Part shown: positions 50,951-64,000 of the stretch, piece after piece | How the letters are laid out: every line of letters begins with the position of its first letter | Numbering within the stretch: position 1 is the first letter of the stretch | NCBI GenBank assembly: GCA_023333565.1 | Contig: JAJKFH010000028.1 | Coordinates: 1-64,000 of the forward strand | DNA: 64,000 nt | Origin: Puffinus mauretanicus | Lineage: Eukaryota; Chordata; Aves; Procellariiformes; Procellariidae | Direction of reading: 5' to 3' | Position numbers and translations under genes: made by a program | The notes under the pieces: model-generated | The model's database searches: none | What the model saw: the letters and a program-made list of their open reading frames with translations, nothing else | Told to the model about the DNA's origin: nothing

Positions 50951-53900
50951 TAATCTTAAAATGGGGATGTTTCTTCTCACCACCAATAATACCACTAGCA
51001 CTGCAAGCATTGCTGGAATTAAAAATGTACAGATTTTAAGGATAAGAAAAAACTAATTGAAAGAATCTGGTGACTTGGTTTTGAGCCATACAGAATTTGT
51101 GGAAACAAAGGGAAGTAGTTATGATTTTTTTTCTTAAAAAGAAAAAAAAAATTAAATGTGGGGAATCCATATAACATAGATTGGTCTCAGTAACATTTTA
51201 GCCTAGGAGACAATACAACTGGATATTGCGTTTCTTTATTTTACTGTATTTTGTTTACAGGAAAGCTAAGATGGCCTGCTTATAAAGCAGATATGAGTAA
51301 GTGTAGGTATACCACTGGATACAGTGCGGATATAGGATGATTTTTATAACTCTTAGGTCAAATTAAATGTTTGTTGCTATGTGTAGCATAAAGAAAAGCA
51401 GTCCTGAGCAAGGAACCAGTATCATCAGTTCTCATTAATGAGTATTTCTGTGTAATACATGAAGATCCATGACTTGGATCCTTCAGGGAAGATTTATGTG
51501 AGAGAAGTCTGAGCTATATCCTGAATTCAAGTGACTAAATTGTACTTCCACTTTGTACTGCAGACATACAGAGAAGAAAAGGGCATATTCTTTCCTCATC
51601 CCTGGCCTTAATTAATTTTATTTAGATGATTTCCTTTTGTGTAACATCTTGAAAGAATTATGTTTAGTATACTGCGTGCTCTCCTATTCTCTCAGGCTGC
51701 CTTAAACTGACCAAACTAGTGATTCTGGGCTAACCTGCCTGATTTTGAAGGATTTTACGTGATGTGCTTGTCAGAGGAACTCTTGACTGGGCCGTAGCAA
51801 GAGTTTGGAGCAGTAGATCTTGAAGTGGACGTCTGTCCACAGCCGTGGGATTGCCTGTGCAGGAGAGCCGCTCAGCCGCAGGATAAATGGTGTTTGTGTT
51901 GGGCATCGTTCTTTGTTTCCACACAAATTTGTAATTCTTTTTACTTTGGAGAAGCTTACTAAAGAAGATGTTTGGGGAATCAGTATCTCAGACGGCTCTC
52001 CTGTCTTTCTGTTTATTAACTTTGAACCACTCCTTCATCTTTGACTTCTTTACGGTTTAACTTATGCATTAAAAACAATTAGGATAGTAAAATTCTACCT
52101 CTGAAGACTTCACAGCCAGTTATTACCAGTTTTACTAGAAATAAAGCGTAATGTCATATTGAACTGTGTGTATGAGTGGTTATATATATATAAAAAATCC
52201 TATGTGTAAATTTTAAAATTAATTTGTTTTGACTATATAAGTGTAAAGGTATGCATCATAAATCACACACACAGTTGGATTAAATTAAATTCTGTACACA
52301 CAATTCATAAAGTAATGTTTTATGTCAGAATGACAAATCCTGATTAAGATTGCTGCAGATATTTGCATTAGTACTTCCTGCTGTCATCTGCTTATAATCT
52401 CCAGCTCTCTAAATTATTCTGTTTTAGTTATGATGTTCCTTACCTGTGTTCTACACAGTTATGATTCTTAGGTTCAACTTTTTTGATGTGAAAAATGTAA
52501 AATAATGCTATTATTAAAAAACTCAACCATTTCAGCAACTCAAGATAGCTATTTGTAGAAATCTGAACTTTGGCAAAGAGTGCCAAAAGTACTGGGATAC
52601 CTCGGTTTCATTGAAGATTCATGTTTTAAAAAAAATCGGTGATGTTCCATCTGCTTAGATAGCACATTTTAGCAAAAATACCAGCATGTTGTGGATCTGT
52701 AGGATTGTAACCATAAAACTTTCTCTTGTACTCCGGTAAAAGTACAGCTGTTTCATGAAGTTTGGAGTAATAGGATTTTTTAGAGTCCTTAGAAGTATAT
52801 GTATTTGCCAAAATCTTACATTTAGCTACAAGCAAAGCTGGAGAATTTTCCCTCCAACTTAAATCCGTGGAAATCTAGACAGAGCAGAAGCAACAGCATC
52901 TGAATGCTGTTTGTATGAGCAACAGTCAGATATTTCAGCTTCTATGCTGAATGTATTAGATCCTGCTTGATTCCCTTGCTCTGCCATCTAGCTGGTGAAA
53001 TCAGGCTGACTAGGTTCACTCTGAGGTCACATCGAAAAGAGGTATTTGCTGAGTTTGATATGAAACCGTCTTGGATATCAGAACATCAAGCCGTAAGTGG
53101 TTAAAAAAATAGCAGGGACTTGCTTGCTGATGCAGTCTTGTAGTCATTCTTGAAGGGAACTATTCCTACCATATTTATCTTGAAACAGAATTACAAATCT
53201 TCTAAGTAATCATTTATTATGGAAATAAACCTAATCCCTTAAAAACAGCAGTTGTAAAGAGAATTGCTGTAACATTGTGTGCTGAAAAATATGTCACTTG
53301 CTGTTACATGTTCTATTGTATTGGGTGATTCTTTACATTATTTTCATCATATTTTGTCTCTAGATATGTCTTTCATTTTAAAATACAGAGTTTACAGATG
53401 AGATCAGCTCAGGATTTTTTTGAACCTTATCAGAGATTATTATTTTGGAATAAATTGGTGTAATTAACATTACCTTCAGAAGACACAGTCTCTAAGTACC
53501 ATTGAAACTTGTTACACTGCCATTGTTATGACAATAACGAGCTTTAATTTAATGTCACTTTAAATTTTGGCCATGTAGTCCAGCAGCACTAAAAGAAATC
53601 CTCTTGTGTTTAAAAATACTCAGCAACAGCTGTTGCTCTACCAATGTGGAAAAAACCCACAAGCGCCTGAGAAGAAGAGGTTTAGATGCTGGATTTTGTT
53701 TTTAAACTTGTTCTTTTGTTCGTTGGATGAAGGCACAAGAAGGTTTAATTTCAATACTTCTGTAAAATAATGGAATTTTAACTTAATGGTATAAAGTGGT
53801 TTCGAATGTTTTCAGCCACTATCACAGTCAAAGAAAAGAAACTGTCTAAGGGTAGCATGAATGAATTGAACTTAATGTCTTCCTTAGATTTTGCTATTTG

Positions 53901-55524
53901 TGCCTACTAGCTCTGCTGGGCTAGCTCATAAATGCCTTCTTCCATGAAACTGACTGAAACGCAAATGTTTTGTAGCTTACATTTAAGAAATGTGTCTTTT
54001 GGTCCCTCTTTTTGGTCTCTGGACTGGTTCTGCTCTTCCATTTTGTCATATGTATACTTCTTACCTATGCTTCCCAAATCCATCCTGTTTTAACTTGCAC
54101 TCTTGCAGCGCTGTTCTGTACAGTCCAATGCTCTGCTTGTCCCACAGAAATCTTTGCTTTTATTACAAAGCTAAATAGCTTACAGTATAAGTCTGCAGCA
54201 CCAACATTTTCTGTTTCAAATTCTTCAAACCGAACCTTTTCTGGATGCTGGCAGTAGCAGTATGCTAGGAAGGTGATTAATGCTCTAAGAATTATTTACA
54301 CCTGGCAATTATTTTTAGTCTAGATGTCCCACTCCATATTTCAGTCTCTTGTTCAGTTCAGTTGGCTGTGACACATTTTGAAAGTAAGCCCCTTTGAACA
54401 TTTGGACAATTTGAATGCTGATTCAAATAGATAAAGCCTCAAGCCAATAAATATGTAAGATTTTACGACACATAAAAATGCTTCCCCTTGGAGTGCAAAG
54501 ATGTAAAAATTCTAAAGGTGCTACATTTCTCATGCATGGAGGTTTTAGCATGCAGAAGAGTTTTACGAGGGCCGTAAGAAGCACATCTGCAGGATCCCTG
54601 GAAACCACAGATGATCAGAAATTTTTAAGATACTGCTGGTATATTTTAGTTGTGTTGAAGTAGAGGAGACCCAAAAAAAGGACACAGCAGTTGCAGTCTA
54701 AATAATTTCAGCTCAAGTTTAAAAAAATTGTAAAAAATGGCCTTCTGTTCATAAGCTAGCAGCCAGGAAAGGAGCAGAAAGTCCTTGTTGTGAAACAGAA
54801 AACAGACTGGCATCCTTTATGTTCTCTCCATGGGTCCCTTGTACTTTATCCCCCTTCACCCCCTGCTTTCCCAGACATGGGAAACAACATGTTAATAACA
54901 TACTTACGCATTGGGATCTCCAGGTTGTAGGGAGCATCAAAGCTCTGTGCAAAAATACCTAAGCCCTCTCTGAGAGACCCAGGGTATCAGCACAATCAGG
55001 CCCAGAATCAGCACAAGCTATGAACTAGTCATAACAGGACTGTAGGGGAAAGTCACCTGAAGACCAGGAATGCTTAAAATAGTTTGGAATATTGACTAGA
55101 GTAATTAACTTTTTGAATTAGAAGAAGGTCAAAATGACCAGGTAAGAACAGATGTGAAAAAAAAAAGTTTAAACACATCTTCTACCGCTTTTTCTGGCAG
55201 ACTAAGAGGGGAAAGTCCTGATCTTCACTACTGTTGTTCTCCAGTATAAATAGTTAGTTTTCTGATTGTTTTCTCTGTCCTCTTCAGACACACTAGAGCT
55301 TCTGAGGTGGTGCAAGAGCATGGAGTATTTGCAGCAATACCCTTCCCTCAGCTTGTTTCTAAGGAAAGTTCCAATTAGTGTGGTAATTAATTCACTATGA
55401 ATGCCTACTGTGTGCAGGGAGAAGTAGGAGTTCAATCTTAGTTGCTTCCAAACTGTGAAAGAGCAAATGGGATATGGCTGTTTTCAAATGAAATACGTCA
55501 TTTAGAGTGCTGAAATGAAAGGTA
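50951..55524 (+). other. Intron 4, sixth segment
   Basis: AT-rich intronic sequence without recognised genes or repeats. A TA run sits near 52180, and a pyrimidine-rich patch lies at about 53970-54250. Confidence 0.65.
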
Positions 55525-56908
55525 GGGAATGATGGGCAACAGCAAAGGCTTCTCCAGGTGTTTCAGCAGCAAAAGGAAGACTGGAAAAGGTGGGCCCACT
55601 GCTGAATTGGGCAGGGGCTCTGGTGACAAAGGACATGGAAATGGCCAAGGTACTTAATGCCTTCTTCATCTTAGTCTTTACTGGTATGACTTGCCTTCAG
55701 GAGTCTCAAGCCCCTGTCACCCATGGGAAGGTCTGAAACAATGAAGAATTATCCTTGGTGGAGGACAGTCAGGTTAGGGAACATTAGATAAACCAGACAT
55801 ACAGAAGTCTGCGTGACCTGATGGGATGCACTTACAAGTACAGAGTGAGCTGGCCAATGTCATTGCAAGCCACTCCTGATTATCTTTGAAAGGCCATGGT
55901 GAACATCGGGGTAGATTTCTGAGGACTAGAAGAAAGACAATACCTCTCCTATCTTTGACAAGAACAGGGAGGATCTGGGGAACTACAGGCCATTTCTGGA
56001 GTTATGTGTGCATCTTCATTAATCATCTGGGTGATAGAACAGAGTGAACCCTCAGCAAGTATGTAGATTATACAGAAGCAGTAGGAGAGGTTGATACACC
56101 AGAAAGTTGTGTTGCCATTTAGAGGAACTTTGACAGGCAGGAGAAATGGGCCAACAGGAACCTTGTGAAGATCAGTCAAGGGAAATGCAAAGTCCTGAAG
56201 AGGAATAACTCGAGGCTGGGTACCGGCTGGGGACCAACCAGCTGGGAGGCAGCTTTGCAAAAAGGACCGGGGTATCCTGGTGGACACCAAGCTGACCATG
56301 AGCCAGCAGTGTGCCCTTGCAGCGAAGGCAGTCAACAGCAGCCAGGGATGTGTAGCCAGCAGATTGAGGAAGGTTGTCCTTCTTCTCTACTCAGCCGTGG
56401 TGAGGTACATGTGGGATGTTGTGTCCAGTTCTGGATTCCCCAGTACAAGCAGAGCACTTACTGGAGTGAGTCCAGCAATGGGCTACAAAGATGGTTAAGG
56501 ACTTGGAGCATCAGTTGTACAAGGAGTGGCTGAAAGTGCTGGGACTGTTCAGCCTGGAGAAGAGACGGCTTAAGGGGATCTTGTCCATGTGTATAAATAC
56601 CTGATGGGAATAAAGAAAATGGATCCAGACTCTTCTCAGTGGTGCCCAGTGAAAGGACAAGAGGCAAAACGCACAAACTGAAACACAGAAAAATCCTTGT
56701 AAGCATAAAAAAGACCTCACTGTAAGGGTGATAAGGTAGAAAAGGTTGCCCAGAGGGGATGTAGAGGCCGTCTGTGGAGATATTCAAAACACATCTGGAC
56801 ATGGACCTGAGCAGCCTGCTCTAGATGACCCTGCTGAGAGCCCCAGAGTTGGGCTGGGTAATCTCCAGATGTCCCTTCCAACCTCAACCATTCTGTGATC
56901 CTGTGAGT
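55525..56908 (+). mobile_element. CR1 LINE, long decayed copy with internal deletion
   Basis: This is a CR1 on the + strand covering part of ORF2 and the 3' end. In order: a block like SSKRKTGK upstream of the reverse transcriptase (about 55545-55700), a degraded early RT part (to about 55998), then after a jump the late RT part. There the usual FADD catalytic motif is represented by a YVDY-like remnant at about 56061-56075. It continues with QEKWANRNLVK, then LTMSQQCALAAKAV (about 56290), the C-terminal region, and an ATTCTGTGATCCTGTGA tail at 56890-56906. Compared with the family about 0.5 kb of RT core is missing near 56000. Stops and frameshifts occur throughout, so it is a dead, old copy. 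The 5' border is approximate. Confidence 0.92.
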
Positions 56909-59900
56909 TTCTGAACAACTTTAATTCTGCCTTGGTTTAGGTGGCACTGAATTGCCCATGTGTTATTTTGTCTAAATAATACTGCCTATTTTGAAGTTCT
57001 GTCAGCAGCTTAAGGAAATATGACTTGGTATTGTATGCAGGCAGGTAGTATTTATCAGTGACGCTTGAAAATTTCGTATTCCACTTCTGCAAAGTGGTGG
57101 AAGGACTTTCTGTACTCTTCCAGTTTACTAGGCATGGCGTGGTATGGAAATACAGTTAGCCTGGAACAAAAAAGTGCAACACAAGCTGGGAAGAAAGTTG
57201 AAAATATAGATGGAGTCAAATGCAGAAGACGGAAAAATAAATAAGAGACAAGAAGTTTCAACTATTTAAAAGTAAGGATAGTGTTAGAGTAATCTTAATG
57301 TATCTAATTGCCGTCAGTACTCCCTTTGCTCTAGATAATTTGCTGCTTTTCTCACTCTAATTCTCTTTTATTCGCTGCTTTCACTGAATTTATGGGGAAA
57401 TGGCACATTTTTTCAGTCAGTGTTAGTCAATGTTAACTCTGTACAGGTGTTACTTTGCAATGCTTGGTATAGCGTTGCTGAAGACAAGAGTATTGAACAT
57501 TGTTGAGCAAACAATGACATTGGTTTTGTTTTGGCAGTAATGTAATATCGATAAACTGTTGTATTGCCCAAGAATATATTATGGCCAGGCCAATAATGTG
57601 CATATAGAAGCTTAAATATCAGCAAGTTGTAGACTCTAACCCATGTAACGAGTTCTACGCGCTGATTGTGTTCAAGTCTTGTTACTAATACAGAAATAGA
57701 TTTTCCATACATGATTAATAGTTTTGCGTGCCTCAGATTGTGGCTGCCTAAATTCAGAAAAAATAAATGAGGTTATCTATCTCTTCCTTTTACAAAAGGT
57801 TATAGTAATTTATAACTACTGGGAAATTCGGAGTTGGAACAGTATTTTCCATAATACTAAGAACTTTAAAGTGTGGGTTATCTGAGTTATTTTAATAGTC
57901 ATTAAATAGAAACAGATGAAGATTGGGGGATGGAGGGAGGAGAAAAAGATGAAATTTGTTTAAATATAACCCAAAGAACATCCAGTTTGGATGATTAGCA
58001 ACAACAAATACGTAGTGTTCCATTAGTTGTAGTATCAGTGAGTATATCTCAAGTCCTAGGATGGAAATTCCCATGAGTGAACTTCACAGACTTTAGAAAA
58101 CTCAGTAGAAATCTTGAGTAAAATTTTCTCCAGTTTCAAGTTGTTCCAAGACAGGCTTGTGAAATTGCAGACTGCATGAAGAGTCAGATTTTTATTTTGT
58201 TACCTTTGAAGCATAGTAAACAAGACTGTTAAATAGAATGTGTAGGTTACTTGGATATGATATATCCTACAGTTGAAAATTTTTATTAGTATCACAAAAG
58301 TCAGCTATTGACAGTGGACTGTGTCAGGTTTTCATCTTTAAATGTATTTAAAATTCCATTTCTGTTCATGTTCTCACTGAGCTTCTAAAATGTTATTTAA
58401 AGAAAACGTTAAACCATGCCCACAAAGTATGCAATTACATTTACAAAATCATTTGGGGTTTATTGAAAGTCTGTAGAAAAGAAGGAAATGGTGGAACAGA
58501 AAACCACCATTATGGTTTTTCATTTTGATAATTACAGTTATTTTAAAAAAATTTTGTACAGATTGTCTGTGTCTAGTGAACACCTTCCATAAATTGTTAT
58601 TTTTTCTTGCCTTAGAGTCGTTCTCGTGATCTGACACAAGTTTTAAGCTTGACACCTAAGTTAGAGGGGTTTTTTGAGTATCCAAGTCCCCAGTGATGCG
58701 CTCATCTTGCTCGTCAGCGTAGTTCAGTTCCTCGGACTGGATTGCCCACCTTCACCTTATTCCCAGCCTTTGTTGACCTTGAGATTGAGTTACCAGAAAC
58801 TGAAGTTCGGGAAAAGTGGCTTGTCAAAATCATAGACAGCTTGATGCTATTAGGCCGCTTCAAGATAATTTTGAAAGGAATACACTTTAAAAAATCACAG
58901 GCTTGAATCGCTAGCCAGATATGGCATTTTAAAGTTTGAAATGGGGGTTCAAACTAATCCCCAGATGAGCACCAGCTTCATTACCATCTTTTGGTTATTA
59001 GTTTCTGGTTAAATAGATGGCAGTGTAGCAAAACCTCTGTATCACTTTTGGCACTAATTGCCTAAACTCTCATGGAGATGCAGAGTGAAATATTCATGTC
59101 TTAGGAGGGAGCTTGGATTTTCTTCACAATTGTACTACCTAGTAACTTTATTTTTGTAGGAAAGGTAAAATGCTGTGTGACCATGGAAACTGAACTACTG
59201 TGAACATTAGGTTGATTTCTTCCTTTACATCATTTTTTGCAGAGATGATCAAACCATTGTGAAAAGTTCCAGGTGCAGCACAGATCATCAAAATAAATTA
59301 CATTCAAATATATTAATACAGCTGTTGAATTAAAAAAAAAAATTGATTTCCAGGGTTGTCTGTCCATATATTTCACAATGATTAATAGGTATTTCGGAAA
59401 CATAAACTGCTGTCTTTTTCACAGAGTTGTGAACACAGGCATGTGTTGGCATGATTAATGGATTCCTGCCAGAAAATCCAGGAGGAAGACCCTCCAGTAA
59501 ACACATTTCCGGTGCATCAGGTTGTGGTTCTTCTTCAGATAGTCCTCCTACATTTAACTGCGTTATGTGTGATTAAAGGCTTTACTTGTCTATCTCCAGT
59601 AATCTCCAGTAAACTCTCCTAATTAATCTTCACATACACTTGCAACTTGACTTGGGGGAAAAAAATGCTTCTGCCAGTATAATCTATACAAATTCAAGAT
59701 AAATCAGCGGTTCATCAGCTGGATGACCCCTGGGAAGCTGCGTAGTGAGTCCTGTGAGGAGCAAGCCTGAGGAAAAATGATAAGCATGTGGGAGATGGGA
59801 GAGAACTTCTTGCCAGCCAGCCTTGGGAGGGCAATGGAGGAGGAACGCTGACTACAGACAGCTTCAAGCTGTGCATGTGGTAGCCTGAAGGACAGCCAGC

Positions 59901-62900
59901 AGAGAAGCAGCAAGAGGACCAAGAAGCAGAGAGCAAGAACATGGGAAATAGAGGGATGAGGAGTGTAGGGAGAGTGTAAGAGAGGAGAAGTTGGGCAAGA
60001 AGAGTAATGCAGCAGGAGACAGAGGGAAACATATATAGATCTGCAAAGTCCTCTGCTTTACTTACCACCCAGCACTTCAGAGACTTGCAAGGCTCCCCAG
60101 TCCCGTCACCAGTGCTCCTCTACCAGCCAAAAGTTCTGTTGTAAAGTTCCTCTTGGATTTTGGCTGCTTTTGTGCAAGGTTTTTACATTGGGTCATGCCA
60201 TGCAGAGGTTCACCAAGTCCAAATGTACTTTTTGAGCCTCCTGGTGTCAATACCTAACATGGTCATTGGCAAGTCAGAAAGAATTGAAACTGGGACCTTC
60301 GAGTCTTTTTATGCCTTTCTTCTTATTTTGCCTTCTTGGTTATTCTGCAGCAGTTTTTTATAGCTCTTGTCCTCCTTTAAGGAGGCTGAAAGAACTGATT
60401 CTTGGGAGGAATATTTTTTGAGGTTGTGTCTCCTTGAGTTGGAAGTCAAATAAGCAGACATTTTCCATTATCACTAAGTTCTTAATAAACACATTGGTGC
60501 ATGAATATTCTTGAGACAGTCTGTAATTAAAATCTTTGAGAAGCTTCTTTTTATCTATTCAGTAGTCAAGTTGGAATTACTTTTCATTAGCCTGTTTTTC
60601 TGCTTAGCCGTGATTCACCTGGATCCAGAATGCTTTCTGACCTTTTTCTTTCTGTGCTACAGTGGTGTATTTAGTCTCAGATATCTGAGCAAGAATAAAT
60701 CTGAAGTAGGATGTCATGTGTTGTCCAAGAGGTACTCTTTCATTTCATGCAGAAGAATAGTAAGAATGAGAATTTGGGCGTAGCTGTTTTATTTCAGTTG
60801 ACAGGTAATACCCTCCCACTGAGACTGCACTTGCAGATAGTAGATTATTTGCTCTGGGTTGATGTAATCACTACCTTTACCTCAAGTATCAGACTTTTGC
60901 ATAGTGCTTCTTAAACTACAAAGAAAAACTTTCTTTTTGACATAAAGTTGCAGGATTTGAGCAAGCTTTTGCTGTTTTGAATTCATTCATCTTCAGTGGT
61001 GTTTGAAGGACCCTAAGGACATTGTAAGAGTACCGAGTTCTTTGCCAAGTAGATCGTGTGGTCAATACAAAGATGCTTCATCTCAGGCTTTAGAGAAACA
61101 GTATTAGAAGGCCAAATTATTTCTGTGATTGCAGTATCCGGACGGATCTTTATCTTATAATCGGACAAGCAAACCATATGTTTCTGAGCTGGATTCATAT
61201 ATTTGCTTACTGACTCATTTTGTGATACTGGGCAAAGCAACTAATTCCACATGTACAATCTAAACAAATTCAGTCTTTAGATATGAGGAAATTTTAGGTT
61301 TAAAACGCCTTGGTATTCATGATATCCCTATGAAAATGAATGTGATTTTAATCTAACTTAGGGTGTGAGTGTGTGCACACGTATAAACAACCAGAGGTAT
61401 TGCTGGGGGAGGCCAGAGACCCTCCTGTCCTGAGCATCCCTCTGAGCAAACGCTACATGTGATGGATTCCAGCGTGCTCCTGCCGCAAGAAGGGAGGTTG
61501 CAGGTCCCTGGGCTGCGGAGGCTGGGAGCTGTGCTGACCCGTCCGAGGAGCTCTGCTCAGAGCGGGCTGAGAAGCGCGCTTGTTGGAAGGATCGGGTGAG
61601 GCCAGGGTGGAAAGATAGCACGAGGTATCTGACCTGCATACTAGCATCACGTTATAGATCTGTAGTTAACGATCAGGCTCCGTTCACGGCCGAGTTCGGT
61701 TCATGTGATTGCTGTTACACTTCCCCTTCGTGTTGCTCTTATTTACATCCTGTTTTAAATTTGACTGGAAATACCATGGAGATACTGTCCGATTTTGTGC
61801 TTATGCAATGAAGTCGTAGTAAAATATAGTCTTTAACATAGAATTACAGTGAACATCTCCTTATAGGGAATTTTATAGAAATATAACCGCTATTAAAGCT
61901 CTTCAGCTTTCATTTTCTTTTTTCTAAAGATTTTGAACTTAATGCAGCAAATGCTTGATATACTTTATAGTAAATATATAGCATTTAGGTCCAGAAATGA
62001 ATTGGAATAATGTATCCATTTAAAAGTGCTGGAAAATTAGCCAAAGGCTACCATGAACACACAGATTCTTCTCAGAAAGCATTTTGTGATTTTCAGTAAC
62101 TTGGTGTTCTCTGTCTTCTGCTGTGATTTGCCATTCATCTTCATACTTGCTTGAAGGTTTATAACTTCACATATTAGCAAAGCTTATAATTTAAATATAT
62201 TTCTTAACATTACTTAGTAATTTATTTTAAAAATTAGGCTGGTTTTAGTTGTGTTGAATGGCGGCCATGCTCAACATGATGTGTGACATGGCAAAGAATT
62301 TAAGTTGTCTCTACTATTAAGGGAAATATGGATACTAGTATAATTTGGATCTAGCAAAATGCAGTATACCTTTGGGATAGACTGGTTTCCATGACAACAT
62401 TTTCTTTTGTATTTTTGAGGCTAGAAATGATGGGCAGAAGCTGTTTTATTCAGCAGTGATTAGGTCAGTCTTTGGTTTTGGGGAAAAAATGAATGCAACC
62501 ACATCTGAATGCCAAAATAAATGTTAACCCTTTCTGGCTGCACTCCCCTGGCAGCCTTAGAGGTGTACAGCATTATTGCAAATACCTAAGTAGAAGCAGA
62601 AATGTTTTTGTTTCTTAGAAATTTTATCTAAGAGCAATTTAAAAAGCAACATTATTTGAATTTCATAAAAACTCTTGCTTATACAAAATATTATGCCTAA
62701 TTAGAATGCTCAAAATCTGTTTTTAAATTGTATTACAAATTCATAAAATAACCATACTGTGAGAAATGTTCAGTTCACCAAATATCCATTTAGACTTGCT
62801 TTGTGTGTGTGAAACGGTGCCTTTCTTTTATGGTTTTTTAGGAATCTTACCTGTGCTGGAGAACCAGAGTTTGTTGGTCTTCTCAGTTATCCTGGAGGAT

Positions 62901-64000
62901 GTTGCTTGATGAGAAGTGTAGTGTCTCTGTGAGAAATTCTGTTAATCAGAATCATTACCATAATGGTCTTTGTTTTTAGTCATTAGTACAGCCAGTGTAA
63001 GGGAAATGCTTATGTTGCATCAGAAGGTTGAATCCCGGAAAACCTAAAATTGTTTGCCTTATGGCCTGCATTTAATCTGGCTGCAGTAAACAGGTAGATT
63101 GGAAGGGCCCAAACTTAAGAGTAATTGGTTAACTATTGGCACTTCTTTTGCATTGATTATAGTTTAGCTTGGAAACAAATTGATAATCTTTTTTTCCCAG
63201 TTCTGTGCTCTAGAGGAGCACAATCCGTCTTTTCAATGCAACAGCTAAGGTCAAGCAGCTCTGGATACTGCAGTTGCCTTAAAGCACGGTGTGAACCTGG
63301 GCTTTTATTTTCAAAAATACTAATGACCCATATTTATTTTTAATCTTTGCTCATCTACTGAGACCTGCGAATTGTTTCCATATCCTTTCAAAGGGAGCAT
63401 ACACAGATACTGAAAAAAAAAGGTAACATGAGAAATTTTCCCAAATTCTTGTGACTCAATTCATACATTTCTCCTTGTGAATGTGAAATTCCCATTGTTG
63501 TTAATGAGATTTCCATATATGTATAGAAAGATGATGAAGTTAAGTATTTTCTTATATAGCTGTAAAATAGATTAAATATAATGGTACAAGTGACCTCATT
63601 TGATGGGAGTAGGATAGTAATTTTATGTATCAGTTTAGAGGTGGAGAGCTGCTTTGCTGTATTTCAGAAGACTTCCACGTAGTTTAGTTTAGTTACAAAT
63701 CCATAATTTCTACAGCTACAGAAAACGTACACCACATGCACAAGAATGACTCTGTAGAGTGTCATTGTATAAGATTCCTTCGTGTAAAAACCATTTTTTT
63801 CTTGAGTATTCCTTAGCATTATAAAGGCTCTTCAGATGTTGTCAAGGGTTGTATGATTTCAGTTTCTTTCTTTTTTTCATTTGATTGTGGAAGATGTGAA
63901 TTGCAGATATGCTTTTAATAATGCTTTTTCAAGTGAAAAAAAGTACCCTTTAGATCTAATAGATTCTGTCATTGATTTTTGTACTTCTTCCCATACAGCC
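56909..64000 (+). other. Intron 4, seventh segment (to window end)
   Basis: Intronic sequence. A purine-rich stretch lies at about 59730-60040 and a CpG-rich, GC-rich patch at about 61380-61720. No exon of the SSBP gene, RNA gene or further named repeat was found up to the window edge. Confidence 0.65.
61380..61720. promoter_or_regulatory. CpG-rich patch, candidate regulatory element
   Basis: A local GC peak inside AT-rich intron has many CpG dinucleotides (for example 'aagcgcgcttg', 'acccgtccgagg', 'cacggccgagttcgg'). No repeat family or gene is recognised. Retained CpGs in an otherwise CpG-poor intron hint at an unmethylated element or a recently inserted GC-rich sequence. Function is inference only. 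Confidence 0.3.

Noticed and set aside
55949..56335. 128-codon minus-strand frame near 56 kb
   Set aside because: It is the antisense of a CR1 element on the + strand.
1..64000. tRNA, rRNA, riboswitch, operon or prokaryotic defence system
   Set aside because: No cloverleaf, rRNA or bacterial gene pattern seen. The vertebrate splice sites and avian repeats show a bird nuclear intron.

Overview
This window is avian nuclear DNA, most likely from a neoavian bird. It is AT-rich and intron-dominated, and it carries several 5'-truncated CR1 LINE copies ending in the avian ATTCTATGATT/ATTCTGTGATT-type tail. It also carries avian endogenous-retrovirus LTRs of the TGTCCTGGTTTCAGCTGG...ACCACGACA type. 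There are no bacterial-type genes, operons, rRNAs, tRNAs or CRISPR arrays.

The only protein-coding gene I can support is a single-stranded-DNA-binding-protein family gene, most likely SSBP2, on the + strand. Three consecutive internal exons (2629-2701, 8809-8870, 10441-10525) have clean splice sites and matching phases. Together they encode almost the whole LUFS/LisH domain, which binds LDB1. Exon 1 lies upstream of the window. The exon after 10525 was not found, so the last 53.5 kb reads as one very large intron. SSBP2 is Z-linked in chicken, so a Z-chromosome origin is likely but is inference.

Layout: 1-2628 is intron 1 (part), opening with a CR1 tail. 2702-8808 is intron 2, holding a CR1 3' end and one ERV LTR inserted inside an older LTR (4952-6001). 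8871-10440 is intron 3. 10526-64000 is intron 4 (part). Intron 4 contains a 120-bp palindromic LTR-derived mini-element with a perfect 5-bp target-site duplication (20778-20897). It also contains a direct/inverted/direct triplication at 25083-26517, a long pyrimidine-rich block (about 31.9-33.7 kb), three CR1 copies (47.2, 50.7 and 55.5 kb) and a few CpG-richer patches.

The two most unusual structures are the 25.1-26.5 kb triplication and the mini-element. In the triplication, two identical 528-bp direct copies flank a noisy, deletion-riddled inverted copy whose start is exactly where snap-back at a natural hairpin would put it. I favour a fold-back read or assembly artefact. In the mini-element, both ends are the U3 terminus of the same LTR family that is nested at 5 kb. 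I found no convincing new gene system; most open frames in the window are chance frames in intronic DNA.
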